NCBI GenBank assembly: GCA_019242465.1
Contig: JAFAVL010000382.1
Span: 1-21,472, forward strand
Reading direction: 5' to 3'
Source of the DNA: Chroococcidiopsidaceae cyanobacterium CP_BM_RX_35
GTDB lineage: Bacteria; Cyanobacteriota; Cyanobacteriia; Cyanobacteriales; Chroococcidiopsidaceae
Length of the DNA stretch: 21,472 nucleotides
Shown here: piece after piece, positions 1 through 8,470 of the stretch
Numbering within the stretch: position 1 is the first letter of the stretch
How the letters are laid out: the number at the start of each line of letters is the position of its first letter
Notes under the pieces: model-generated
What the model saw: only the letters and a program-made list of their open reading frames with translations
Told to the model about the DNA's origin: nothing
Database searches by the model: none
Position numbers and translations under genes: made by a program

Positions 1-232
1 CGTCACTGTTAAAGGCACCGAGAAACGAGATGGGACTGATGTTATCCCATTGAAAGTACAGAGCAACGATAGCACCAAGTAAACCAGCGATCGCGGCATA
101 AGGAAGCCAGCGCGAGGCACTCCGCCCCACAATTAGGTCCCCAACTAGAACAACCATAAGGGTGGTAATGACAATCCCCTCTGGCAAAATTGTCCCAGCA
201 TTCAACTGAGCTGCAAGATTAGCAAAATCCAT
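1..232 (-). CDS. ndhB: NAD(P)H-quinone oxidoreductase subunit 2 (NdhB), 5' part only
   Basis: The reverse complement from the ATG at 232 reads 77 codons and runs off the window edge. It starts MDFANLAAQLNAGTILPEG, followed by a hydrophobic helix and a segment ending LYFQWDNISPISFLGAFNS. This matches what I remember of the N-terminus of cyanobacterial/plastid NdhB. NdhB is a proton-pumping membrane-arm subunit of the thylakoid NDH-1 complex (respiration, cyclic electron flow, CO2 uptake). At least two hydrophobic segments are visible (about residues 17-34 and 44-62). A HIP1 octamer lies inside the coding region at 87-94. The gene is divergent from topA. I saw no clear Shine-Dalgarno sequence or -35 box. 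TACAAT on the minus strand (279-284) is a possible -10. Confidence 0.93.
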   Translation of the reverse strand, partial: MDFANLAAQLNAGTILPEGIVITTLMVVLVGDLIVGRSASRWLPYAAIAGLLGAIVALYFQWDNISPISFLGAFNSD

Positions 233-632
233 GAATCGTATAGGTTTTGACTATTAGGCACAAAGACTGACTGTGTTCATTGTATTGTGTCTCGGCAGCA
301 GCACTTGGCACGAGTAAGGCAGATGTTGAATGACCTGCCCGAGAAATCATAGAAATCCGAGCAAAAGTAAGTTTGGCAGATGAAGTGTATATTGAGAAAC
401 ATTTGTCGTAACTGCAACTATTGGATATAACGTAGAGAACGAGAGATTCTCGCCATTAAGCTTGGCAATTCTCCTTGAGAGCGGCGCTTGCAACGTCAGA
501 AAGAGAAATAAGTTCTCTGCTCCCTCTCAGGACAAGTCGCCATCTAGCCTTATGGATAGTCTCTCTTTACTCTGAATAGAATTCTTCAGATTGAGCTGTT
601 TAGTTTAGCTACTATTTTCCCTTTAAAGTTCC
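233..632. other. 400 bp divergent intergenic region ndhB/topA
   Basis: There is no credible ORF or RNA gene here. The stretch must carry the promoters of ndhB (minus) and topA (plus). Small inverted repeats are visible: AGAGAA/TTCTCT with a 5-nt loop at 502-518, CGAGA-GAT-TCTCG near 439-451, and CTGAA/TTCAG near 571-588. TACTAT at 610-615 could be a topA -10, but no -35 box lies at the right spacing (TTGAGC at 591 is only 13 bp away). Promoters therefore remain unassigned. Confidence 0.5.
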
Positions 633-3329
633 ATGCCAACTCTCGTCATTGTCGAATCTCCGACTAAAGCCCGCACTATTCGTAACTACCTGCCTTCTAG
701 CTACCGAGTTGAGGCGTCTATGGGGCACGTGCGCGATCTGCCGCCATCTGCTAAGGAAATTCCCGAAGCAGTGAAGGGAGAAAAGTGGGCAGAGCTAGGA
801 GTGAATGTAGAAGCAGACTTTGAACCGCTGTACATTGTCCCTAAAGACAAAAAGAAAGTTGTCACCCAACTTAAAGAAGCGCTCAAAGTAGCAGACGAAC
901 TGGTACTAGCCACTGACGAAGACCGTGAGGGCGAAAGTATCAGCTGGCATTTGTTGCAACTTCTGAAACCAAAGGTCCCCATTAAGCGGATGGTGTTTCA
1001 TGAAATTACTCAAGACGCCATCAAAAAAGCTCTGAAAAACTGCCGCGAGGTTGACATCAATCTGGTACACGCTCAAGAGACACGGCGGATTTTAGATCGG
1101 TTAGTCGGTTATACTCTGTCTCCCCTACTGTGGAAAAAGATTGCTTGGGGCTTGTCAGCTGGACGGGTTCAATCTGTTGCTGTGAGGTTACTGGTGAAAC
1201 GGGAGCGACAGCGCCGTGCCTTCCGCCAAGGTAGTTACTGGGATCTCAAAGCGACTTTAGAGCAGGAAAAAATGCTCTTTGCCGCAGTGCTGGTATCACT
1301 GCGAGGCACTAAACTGGCTACTGGCAGCGATTTTGACCCTGCAACTGGGCAAATCACTGCCGGGCGTAATGTCATCTTGCTTAATGAAGCCGAAGCTAGA
1401 GCCCTTCAGGAACGTCTTGCCGATAAAACTTGGACGGTTACAGATGTAGAGGAGCGCCCTGTCACTCGCAAACCAGCACCACCATTTACAACCTCAACTT
1501 TACAGCAAGAATCTAACCGTAAGTTGCACTTATCGGCGCGGGAGACAATGCGGATCGCCCAGAGTCTATACGAGCAGGGATATATCACCTATATGCGGAC
1601 AGATTCAGTCAATTTATCTGAGCAAGCAGTGACTGCCGCCCGTCAATGCGTCGAGCAACTGTACGGTAAACAATATCTTAGCCCCCAGCCTCGACGATAC
1701 ACCACCAAAAGCAAAGGAGCCCAGGAAGCCCACGAAGCTATCCGTCCAGCAGGTAGCACCTTCCGCACGCCTCAGGAAACAGGATTGAGTGGGCGAGAAC
1801 TACACCTCTACGATTTGATTTGGAAGCGCACTGTCGCTACCCAAATGGCGGAAGCCAGGCAGACACAGATTACTGTAGCGCTGCAAGCAGAAGATGCTGG
1901 GTTTCGGTCTTCGGGTAAGCGAATCGACTTTGCTGGTTATCTCCGGGCTTATGTCGAAGGATCGGACGATCCAGAGGCAGCACTGGAAGATCAGGAAGTG
2001 ATCTTGCCGCCGTTGCAAGTGGGCGATCGCCCCGAATGCACTAATCTAGAAGCCGTTGGTCACGAAACCCAACCGCCAGCTCGCTATACAGAAGCTTCCT
2101 TGGTCAAAACTCTAGAGAGCGAAGGCATTGGGCGTCCTAGCACCTACGCCAGCATTATCGGTACTATCATCGATCGCGGCTATGCCCAACTGGTAAGTAA
2201 TGCCCTGATTCCCACCTTCACTGCTTTCGCTGTCACCGACCTGTTAGAACAATACTTTCCTGACCTTGTAGATACTGGCTTCACGGCTCGAATGGAGCAG
2301 ACGCTGGATGAGATTTCTACTGGCGAAGCCGAATGGTTGCCTTACCTGCGGTCATTTTATTTGGGAGACACTGGGCTACAGCACCAGGTCAAGGAGAGGG
2401 AAAGTCAAATTGACCCTAACAAAGCCCGGACTGTCGAACTAGAAGACCTAGAAGCCAAAGTTCGTATTGGTAAATATGGTCCTTACATCGTAGCCGACAA
2501 TGGTAACGGCTCTGTTACTGCTTCGATTCCCAAAGACCTTACCCCAGCCGATATTGACCCAGAACAGGTAGAGGTACTGCTGCGGCAAAAAACTGAGGGA
2601 CCAGACATATTAGGTCGCCACCCAGAAACTGGTGAACTAATTTACGTCAAAATTGGCAGATATGGTCCTTATGTACAGCTGGGTGACAAGACAGAAGATG
2701 GTGTCTCGCCTAAGGCAGTTACCCTGCCTAAGGGGGTGACTCCTGAGAATGTGACGATGGACTTAGCTATTGGGCTTTTGTCTCTACCCCGGACACTAGG
2801 AGTGCATCCAGACACTGGCAGTAAAATTCAAGCTGGGCTAGGACGATTCGGTCCTTATGTAGTTCATGACCAGGGTAAAGAGGGGAAAGACTACCGTTCA
2901 CTCAAGGCTTCTGATGATATCTTCAGCATTTCTCTAGAACGGGCTTTGGAGTTGTTACAGCAGCCCAAAACGGGACGCCGTACCAGCAGCAAGTCTAAGC
3001 CACCGTTACGCGAGTTGGGTTCTCACCCAGCTGACGGAGAACCAGTGAATGTCTATGAAGGTCCATACGGCATCTACATCAAGCATGGAAAAACGAATGT
3101 GGGTTTAGCAGAAGGTCAATCAGTAGATGGGCTAACGCTTGCTATAGCACTGGAACTGTTAGCCACTAAGGAATCTACCGCAACAACTCGTAGATCGAGT
3201 AAATCGGCAACCTCAACTGGTAAAACAACCACCAAGTCATCGACAACCAGCACGAAGAAAAAAACCACAACCCGTAGTAGTTCCAGCCGCAAGACTACGG
3301 CAACGCCAAGTTCTAGAGCCAAGAAATGA
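633..3329 (+). CDS. topA: DNA topoisomerase I (type IA)
   Basis: This ATP-independent enzyme relaxes negatively supercoiled DNA by cutting one strand through a 5'-phosphotyrosine. The Toprim domain opens the 898-aa protein: VIVESPTKA at 5-13 carries the catalytic Glu, and the metal-binding DEDREGE lies at 95-101. The active-site tyrosine is Y320 in [10 protein letters not shown] (316-325). Downstream is the usual type IA core ([11 protein letters not shown]). The C-terminus has no four-Cys zinc fingers; only three scattered cysteines occur in the whole protein. Instead it has four GRYGPYV-type repeats (Topo_C/Toprim-associated repeats, about residues 610-820), then a roughly 48-residue Ser/Thr/Lys/Arg-rich tail that should be disordered and basic. 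This architecture is what I recall for cyanobacterial TopA. The ATG at 633 sits directly before the conserved Toprim motif, so the start is secure. It converges with adh, with a 4-bp gap. Confidence 0.97.
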   Translation: MPTLVIVESPTKARTIRNYLPSSYRVEASMGHVRDLPPSAKEIPEAVKGEKWAELGVNVEADFEPLYIVPKDKKKVVTQLKEALKVADELVLATDEDREGESISWHLLQLLKPKVPIKRMVFHEITQDAIKKALKNCREVDINLVHAQETRRILDRLVGYTLSPLLWKKIAWGLSAGRVQSVAVRLLVKRERQRRAFRQGSYWDLKATLEQEKMLFAAVLVSLRGTKLATGSDFDPATGQITAGRNVILLNEAEARALQERLADKTWTVTDVEERPVTRKPAPPFTTSTLQQESNRKLHLSARETMRIAQSLYEQGYITYMRTDSVNLSEQAVTAARQCVEQLYGKQYLSPQPRRYTTKSKGAQEAHEAIRPAGSTFRTPQETGLSGRELHLYDLIWKRTVATQMAEARQTQITVALQAEDAGFRSSGKRIDFAGYLRAYVEGSDDPEAALEDQEVILPPLQVGDRPECTNLEAVGHETQPPARYTEASLVKTLESEGIGRPSTYASIIGTIIDRGYAQLVSNALIPTFTAFAVTDLLEQYFPDLVDTGFTARMEQTLDEISTGEAEWLPYLRSFYLGDTGLQHQVKERESQIDPNKARTVELEDLEAKVRIGKYGPYIVADNGNGSVTASIPKDLTPADIDPEQVEVLLRQKTEGPDILGRHPETGELIYVKIGRYGPYVQLGDKTEDGVSPKAVTLPKGVTPENVTMDLAIGLLSLPRTLGVHPDTGSKIQAGLGRFGPYVVHDQGKEGKDYRSLKASDDIFSISLERALELLQQPKTGRRTSSKSKPPLRELGSHPADGEPVNVYEGPYGIYIKHGKTNVGLAEGQSVDGLTLAIALELLATKESTATTRRSSKSATSTGKTTTKSSTTSTKKKTTTRSSSSRKTTATPSSRAKK

Positions 3330-3333
3330 GCGC

Positions 3334-4374
3334 TTAGAGTTTCACCATCGCCTTGATGGCTTTTCTCTCATCCATAGCGGCATAACCAGAGGGGACGCCG
3401 TTGAGGTCGATGGTGAGATCGAGTACGGGGGAGGGATCCAGCTTACCTGCAACAACATCAGCAAGTAGTTCGGGAATGTAGGCGCGGGCTGGCGCGACTC
3501 CACCTCTTAGAGTGATGTTGGACCCAAACATACGTGTGAGATCGACTGCCTCACCGCTGCCATGAGGTACACCCACGTAGCCAACAGCTCCGCCAGGACG
3601 GACAATTCCCAGTGCTGTGTCCATAGCAGACTGGGCACCGACGCATTCGAGTACTGACTCAGCTCCACCCTTAGTCATTTCTAAAACCTCGGCAACTGCC
3701 TGATCGCCCCGACTCTTGACGACATCAGTAGCCCCAAACAGCCGCGCCAGTTCCAAGCGTTTGTCATGGCGACCAAGGATAATAATGCGCTCGGCACCAA
3801 GTCGTCGTGCTGCTAGTACCCCGCACAGCCCGACTGCTCCATCACCCACTACTGCCACAGTCTTCCCTTGCTGAACCCCAGCAGAAACCGCCGCATGGTG
3901 ACCTGTAGACATAACATCAGTTAACGGCAGGATTGCTGTCAGGATGGTATCGTCGTTCTCGACTGAGGGGGGTATAGCTACTAACGTGCCGTCAGCAAAC
4001 GGCGCTCGCACTGCCTCTGCCTGTCCGCCGTCGTTACCTTTACCCCCCCAAAAGCCGCCATGGACGCAGGAGGTTTGCAACCCTTTGCTACAAAACTCGC
4101 AGGTGCCGTCAGAAAAGGCAAAGGGAGCAAGTACGCGATCGCCTTTTTTTACTGTGCGAACTTCGGAACCAACTGCCTCGACTATGCCCATCCACTCATG
4201 ACCAGTCCTCCAGCCCGGTTGCCAATCATCTAAGCCACGGTAAAACCATAGGTCTGAACCGCAGATGCAGGCGTGGGTGATCCGCACGATGGCGTCAGTG
4301 GGCTGTTGAATTTCGGGGTCAGGAACATTCTCAACTCGAACGTCGCCTTTGCCATAGTAAACTGTTGCTCGCAT
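3334..4374 (-). CDS. zinc-dependent alcohol dehydrogenase, MDR superfamily
   Basis: This 346-aa medium-chain dehydrogenase/reductase should oxidise an alcohol or reduce an aldehyde with NAD(P). Catalytic zinc ligands are visible: C38 in ICGSD and H59-E60 in TGHEWMG, with D152 probably in the active site. The structural-zinc lobe reads SDGTCEFC...TSC, so only three of four cysteines (C92, C95, C103) remain and an Asp (D89) takes the place of the first. I recall this variant from a subfamily of bacterial Zn-ADHs. The Rossmann motif is GDGAVG at 177-182, followed by GRHDKR, where the Arg could favour NADPH. A good Shine-Dalgarno (AAGGAG, 7 nt before the ATG) supports the start. The gene is divergent from the TPR gene by 27 bp and convergent with topA. 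The substrate cannot be told from the sequence. Confidence 0.92.
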   Translation of the reverse strand: MRATVYYGKGDVRVENVPDPEIQQPTDAIVRITHACICGSDLWFYRGLDDWQPGWRTGHEWMGIVEAVGSEVRTVKKGDRVLAPFAFSDGTCEFCSKGLQTSCVHGGFWGGKGNDGGQAEAVRAPFADGTLVAIPPSVENDDTILTAILPLTDVMSTGHHAAVSAGVQQGKTVAVVGDGAVGLCGVLAARRLGAERIIILGRHDKRLELARLFGATDVVKSRGDQAVAEVLEMTKGGAESVLECVGAQSAMDTALGIVRPGGAVGYVGVPHGSGEAVDLTRMFGSNITLRGGVAPARAYIPELLADVVAGKLDPSPVLDLTIDLNGVPSGYAAMDERKAIKAMVKL

Positions 4375-4401
4375 GAGTATGCTCCTTATCGTAGTTTGTT
4401 A

Positions 4402-6825
4402 ATGCTAACCGTCTCCGAAGCGCTGGCACTCGCTTTCCAATCCTATCAAGCTGGTCAACTGGATCAGGCAGAGTTCATCTGTCAGCAAATTTTGCAACAG
4501 CAACCCCACTGTGCTGAAGCTCTGCAACTGCTTGGTGTCATGGCGCATCAAGTTGGCAAACTGCCAGAAGCGATTTTCTACTACCAGCAGATCGTGACTC
4601 TTAGACCAGAGCAAGCAGATGCCTACTATAGCTTGGGGGCAGCGCTGCACCAGCAAGGTCAGCTTGAGGCAGCAATTCAGCACTATCAGCAGGCGATCAC
4701 CCTACAGCCAAATTATGCCCATGCCTACTACGATCTGGGCAATGCGTTGTACCAGCAAGGTCAGCTTGAGGCAGCAATTCAGCACTATCAGCAGGCGATC
4801 ACTCTTAATCCTAACGATGCCGAGGCGCATGGTAACTTAGCTAATGCCTTGCTAGAGCAAGGTCAGCTGGATGCTGCCATTATTCATTATCAGCAGTCAC
4901 TTGCCCTTAGACCAAATGCTCCTGGAATTTACTACAACCTCGGTAACGCCCTCAAACAGCAAGGTCAACTGGATGCCGCTATCACTCAATATCGCTGGGC
5001 TGTGGCTCTCAATCCCAACTATGCGGATGGTCATCTGCAACTAGGCATGGCTCTTTACCAGCAAGGTCATCAGCTAGAAGAAGCGATCACCTGCTGCGAA
5101 CAAGCAATTGTTCTCAAGCCTAATGCTGCTGCTTACTGTAATTTAGGCAATGCCTTGCTCAAGCAGGGTAAGCAAGAAGAGGCGCTCAGGCAATACCAAC
5201 AAGCTCTGATTTTAGAGCCACAACACTCAGATGCTTATGTAGGGTTAGGCTGCGCTCTCATCCACCAGTATCAATTCGAGGCAGCTACTGTCTACTTCCA
5301 GCAGGCCATCACTCTTGCTCCAGATAGTCCTGAAGCATACCAAAACCTTGGGGTAGCCTTGATGAATCAGAATCAAGTGGATGAGGCAATTGAAGCCTTC
5401 CAAAAAGCCTTAGAACTCAAACCAGACTTCATCGAAGCTTACTGGCAGCTACAGCTGATCCTACCTATTTTCTATGATAATCAAAATCAAATTCCCATCT
5501 GGCGTCAGCGCTTTTGCCTAGGACTCAACAAATTAATTCAACAGACTGCTCTAGATACCTTTATTGGTAAGCAGCAAGCCTTAAAGGGATTAGAAAGAAG
5601 TGCTATCACTTTCTACCTCGGCTATCAGGGTCTTAAGGATCGGGGATTACAACGGAAGTATGGTAATTTTGTACACAAAATCGTTGCTGCCAACTATCCC
5701 CAATGGGCTAGCCCTCTACCCAAACTCCTGCTGAGTAAAACCGATAAGATTCGCATCGGCTACCTCTCAGCTCATTTAAGACACCATACTGTAGCTAAAT
5801 TAACCTTTGGTTGGCTCAAAAATTGTGACAAAAAAAGCTTTGAAGTTTATAGCTACCACATCGGTCAGATAGCAGATTTTAAGACTGAAGAGTTTCGCTC
5901 TTGCAGCGATCATTTTTATCATGTTTATAGCAGCTTAGAGGCAATTTGCCAGCAGGTACTCGCGGACAAGCTCCATATTCTGATCTTTACAGATATTGGT
6001 ATGGACACCCGGATAACTGAAATAGCAGGATTACGTCTGGCAGCTTGGCAATGTGCAACTTGGATGCATCCAATTACTACTGGTTTACCAACTATTGATT
6101 ACTATTTGTCAAGTGATCTAATGGAACCCCAAAATGCTCAATCACACTATTGCGAAAAGTTAGTTTGTCTACCAAACATCAGTATTTGTTATGAAAAACC
6201 TGTAATTCCTGAACCAAAAAAAACTCGTTCAGACTTCCATTTTCGAGAGGATGCTATAGTTTATCTTTCCTGTCAATCTTTATTTAAGTATTTACCTCGA
6301 TTTGACTATATCTTTGCCAAAATTGCACAACGTGTTCCCCAGGCTCAATTTGCTTTTATTTCTGGTCCTGGCACTGCTATAAGTGCAAAATTTGAGGCAC
6401 GTTTCCGACGGGCTTTTGTTAATTGCAATCTGAACAGTGAAGATTACTGTGTATTTCTGCCTAAACAGTCTCAGGATGATTACTTCAATCTCAATTCAGT
6501 TTCCGATATTTTTCTAGATACCTTCAGTTGGTCTGGGGGCAATACAACCCTAGAAGCCATAGCATGTGGGTTACCTGTCGTTACCTGTCCGGGAGAATTT
6601 ATGCGTAGTCGCCACTCCTACGGAATTTTACAAATGATGGGAGTGACAGAAACAATTGCCCAAGATGAGGCTGAATATGTTGAGATTGCTGTTCGCTTAG
6701 GTCTAGAACCCGAATGGCGGCAGCACATAGTACAAAAGATTTATCAGCGTCATAGCTGGCTTTATGATGATAGAACCTGCGTGACAGCACTGGAGTCCTT
6801 CTATAAAAGTTTGGTTCAGGATTAA
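4402..6825 (+). CDS. TPR protein with SPINDLY/O-GlcNAc-transferase-like domain
   Basis: The 807-aa protein has about ten tandem 34-residue TPRs (residues ~4-345), a linker, then a GT41-type catalytic region (~445-800). Recognisable OGT/SPINDLY elements are RIGYLSAHLRHHTV (451-464), WMHPITTG (554-561), the nucleotide-sugar lysine region LSCQSLFKY (K629) and SGGNTTLEAIACGLPVVT (711-728). The family transfers a sugar from a nucleotide donor to Ser/Thr of proteins; the donor (GlcNAc, fucose or other) cannot be read here. An upstream in-frame GTG at 4273 would add 43 residues antisense to the ADH zinc-binding region. I reject it because TPR-like sequence begins only after the ATG at 4402. No Shine-Dalgarno precedes that ATG. 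With 27 bp to the divergent adh start, its promoter must lie close to or inside adh. Two adjacent TPRs share an exact 52-bp repeat. Confidence 0.88.
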   Translation: MLTVSEALALAFQSYQAGQLDQAEFICQQILQQQPHCAEALQLLGVMAHQVGKLPEAIFYYQQIVTLRPEQADAYYSLGAALHQQGQLEAAIQHYQQAITLQPNYAHAYYDLGNALYQQGQLEAAIQHYQQAITLNPNDAEAHGNLANALLEQGQLDAAIIHYQQSLALRPNAPGIYYNLGNALKQQGQLDAAITQYRWAVALNPNYADGHLQLGMALYQQGHQLEEAITCCEQAIVLKPNAAAYCNLGNALLKQGKQEEALRQYQQALILEPQHSDAYVGLGCALIHQYQFEAATVYFQQAITLAPDSPEAYQNLGVALMNQNQVDEAIEAFQKALELKPDFIEAYWQLQLILPIFYDNQNQIPIWRQRFCLGLNKLIQQTALDTFIGKQQALKGLERSAITFYLGYQGLKDRGLQRKYGNFVHKIVAANYPQWASPLPKLLLSKTDKIRIGYLSAHLRHHTVAKLTFGWLKNCDKKSFEVYSYHIGQIADFKTEEFRSCSDHFYHVYSSLEAICQQVLADKLHILIFTDIGMDTRITEIAGLRLAAWQCATWMHPITTGLPTIDYYLSSDLMEPQNAQSHYCEKLVCLPNISICYEKPVIPEPKKTRSDFHFREDAIVYLSCQSLFKYLPRFDYIFAKIAQRVPQAQFAFISGPGTAISAKFEARFRRAFVNCNLNSEDYCVFLPKQSQDDYFNLNSVSDIFLDTFSWSGGNTTLEAIACGLPVVTCPGEFMRSRHSYGILQMMGVTETIAQDEAEYVEIAVRLGLEPEWRQHIVQKIYQRHSWLYDDRTCVTALESFYKSLVQD
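4649..4802 (+). repeat. exact 52-bp duplication of a TPR unit
   Basis: Bases 4649-4700 and 4751-4802 are identical over 52 bp and offset by 102 bp, exactly one 34-codon TPR. Both copies encode the helix pair QQGQLEAAIQHYQQAIT. Third-position identity points to recent duplication or gene conversion rather than selection on protein sequence alone. Confidence 0.9.
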
Positions 6826-6855
6826 TTTCTGCTCTCTTTTTTATCCATAGGGTAT

Positions 6856-6892
6856 CCCCCCTGCCCCCTGCCCCCTACCCCCTACCCCCCTG
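6856..6892. repeat. heptamer tandem repeat (CCCCCTR)n
   Basis: Five consecutive units read CCCCCTG, CCCCCTG, CCCCCTA, CCCCCTA and CCCCCCTG. They lie in the 75-bp gap between two convergent genes. They resemble the short tandemly repeated repetitive (STRR) sequences described in heterocystous cyanobacteria, although I cannot name the exact class. Any terminator role for the flanking genes is unproven. Confidence 0.85.
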
Positions 6893-6900
6893 CCTCTTTT

Positions 6901-8433
6901 TTAACTCCAAGCACGGCGGAGGTTGAAGAAGCTTTCTAGGAAGTCTTGCCACCGAGTATTATTGGTAAGGCGTTGCTGGTGCCAAAGAGCAGCCGTTTGC
7001 TCCAGGATTTCTGACATAGTAGGATAAACAGCAGCTAATTGAGCAATTGCACCGACCTTCAGCCGTTGACTCATTGCTAGAGCAATCACTTGAATTAACT
7101 CCCCAGCTTGAGGACCAACTAGAGTCGCTCCCAAAATTTCTCCGTTGCGTCGCGCAATTAACTTACATATCCCAGTCATTTCAATCCTCAGCTGGGCTGC
7201 TGCTATTGTCTTGAAATATTGTTGCAAAACTAAAATCTGGTTGGCGGTATATTGCCGTCTTGCTTGCACCTCCGTTAAGCCTACTCGTGCCAGTATAGGG
7301 TCAGAGAAAATTCCCCAAGGAATCTGACGGTAATTAACTTTGTACAACGGGAAAAACAGAGCATTTTTCAGGGCAATTCTGGCTTCGTAGTTAGCAATAT
7401 TGGCAAAGTACCCTCCGTTCGCATTGCCACAAGCATAGATGCGGGGGTTCGTGGTTTGTAGTTTTTCATTTAGCCGCAAGCTACGCCGATGCAATGTTAC
7501 CCCCACCGCTGCTAAGTTTAAAGCTTCAATGTTAGAAACTTGTCCACCTGCTACCAAGATTTCATCGACTTCTATAGTTTCATTGCCCACCTGAATCAAT
7601 TTTTTCTCCTGCATCTGTAACACGCGGGTGACAGGCGTAGCGGTGAGCAGACGCACGCCTTCAGCCTCCAAAGTTGCTTGCACTAACTGAACTGCCTCTA
7701 GTTCTTCTCTCGGTAGAATGTGGGAACTCCTCACGATCAAGGTGATGTTGAAACCCAACCGATTCATGGCTTGAGCCATTTGGATGCCTACCGGATCGCC
7801 ACCTAAAATTGCCCATTTTTTTGGTAGCTCTTGAGAATTCAGTCGCTGCCAAAGCTCGGCGGCAGTCAGGTAGCCAGTGGTTTGTAATCCCTCTATATTT
7901 GGAATGGCAGGACGGCAACCAGTGGCAAGCAGGTAAGCACGAGCGCGGAGGTTGCGTTCGTTAACCGCAAAGGTGAGGTGTGGTGAGGGTTGAAATTGAC
8001 CATTACCAACAATGACATCTACTCCTGTAGAGGCTAAGACAGATAGGGACTGCTGTTCTTCTAGATTTGAGACGACACCAGATGCCCATTGTCTAGCCTC
8101 TACCCACCGCACCGAATTGCCGCAGTGTTCTGCTGCATCTGTCGGTAAAAAGTGAATCCCCAATTGACTAGCATGACCCAGTTGTTGAGTTATTTGCCCA
8201 ATTTGGCTGAGAGCGTGAGGCGTGATCGCTGTTTCTATACCTCTGACACCTATTCCTTGAGCTTGCTCAGGGAAGCTGCCTGAGCCGCCTCCGGCAGAAC
8301 GTTGAGAGGACTCTACGTTGCCCACAATCGGTTCTACTAGAGCAACTATGGCACCTAGCTGGGCGGCAGCGATCGCTGCATAACGTCCAGTCGGACTGCC
8401 ACCAATAATCACAACATCATAATCAACTGCCAT
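6901..8433 (-). CDS. FAD/NAD(P)-dependent disulfide-oxidoreductase-family protein without redox cysteines
   Basis: The 510-aa protein has the fold order of mercuric reductase/dihydrolipoamide dehydrogenase. It has an N-terminal FAD motif (VVIIGGSPTGRYAAIAA, 8-24), ATG at 170-172, a second dinucleotide motif (ILGGDPVGIQMAQ, 209-221), IYACGN (332-337) and a C-terminal dimerisation domain (from ~365). The CxxxxC active site expected near residue 40-50 is absent. That stretch is a Gly/Ser/Gln-rich segment, and the only cysteines are C104, C173, C335 and C423. The catalytic His of the C-terminal HPTxxE motif is Tyr (Y470, YPTMSE). It therefore cannot use classical dithiol chemistry. It may be an NAD(P)H:acceptor flavoprotein, or degenerate. 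Start: AGGA 7 nt upstream of the ATG. It lies 20 bp downstream of cobD and is probably co-transcribed with it. Confidence 0.85.
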   Translation of the reverse strand: MAVDYDVVIIGGSPTGRYAAIAAAQLGAIVALVEPIVGNVESSQRSAGGGSGSFPEQAQGIGVRGIETAITPHALSQIGQITQQLGHASQLGIHFLPTDAAEHCGNSVRWVEARQWASGVVSNLEEQQSLSVLASTGVDVIVGNGQFQPSPHLTFAVNERNLRARAYLLATGCRPAIPNIEGLQTTGYLTAAELWQRLNSQELPKKWAILGGDPVGIQMAQAMNRLGFNITLIVRSSHILPREELEAVQLVQATLEAEGVRLLTATPVTRVLQMQEKKLIQVGNETIEVDEILVAGGQVSNIEALNLAAVGVTLHRRSLRLNEKLQTTNPRIYACGNANGGYFANIANYEARIALKNALFFPLYKVNYRQIPWGIFSDPILARVGLTEVQARRQYTANQILVLQQYFKTIAAAQLRIEMTGICKLIARRNGEILGATLVGPQAGELIQVIALAMSQRLKVGAIAQLAAVYPTMSEILEQTAALWHQQRLTNNTRWQDFLESFFNLRRAWS

Positions 8434-8446
8434 ATATTCCTAATTT

Positions 8447-8470
8447 CACCCCATCACCCCACCGCCCCAA
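8447..8470. repeat. octamer tandem repeat at cobD 3' end
   Basis: Three 8-bp units (CACCCCAT, CACCCCAC, CGCCCCAA on the plus strand) overlap the last codons and stop of cobD and reach into the spacer before the next gene. On the minus strand the units read as GGGGTGATGGGGTGA, so the repeat itself supplies the TGA stop. Confidence 0.7.

Noticed and set aside
591..615. TTGAGC / TACTAT as a topA promoter
   Set aside because: Spacing is 13 bp, too short for a sigma70 promoter.
3345..3365. Possible topA terminator CCATC-GCCTT-GATGG followed by CTTTTCTC
   Set aside because: Only a 5-bp stem inside the adh coding end (KAIKAMVKL region) with a broken T-tract; too weak to call.
4273..4401. 43-codon N-terminal extension of the TPR protein from a GTG
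   Set aside because: It lies antisense to the zinc-binding part of the alcohol dehydrogenase and has no TPR or signal character. The ATG at 4402 gives the natural start.
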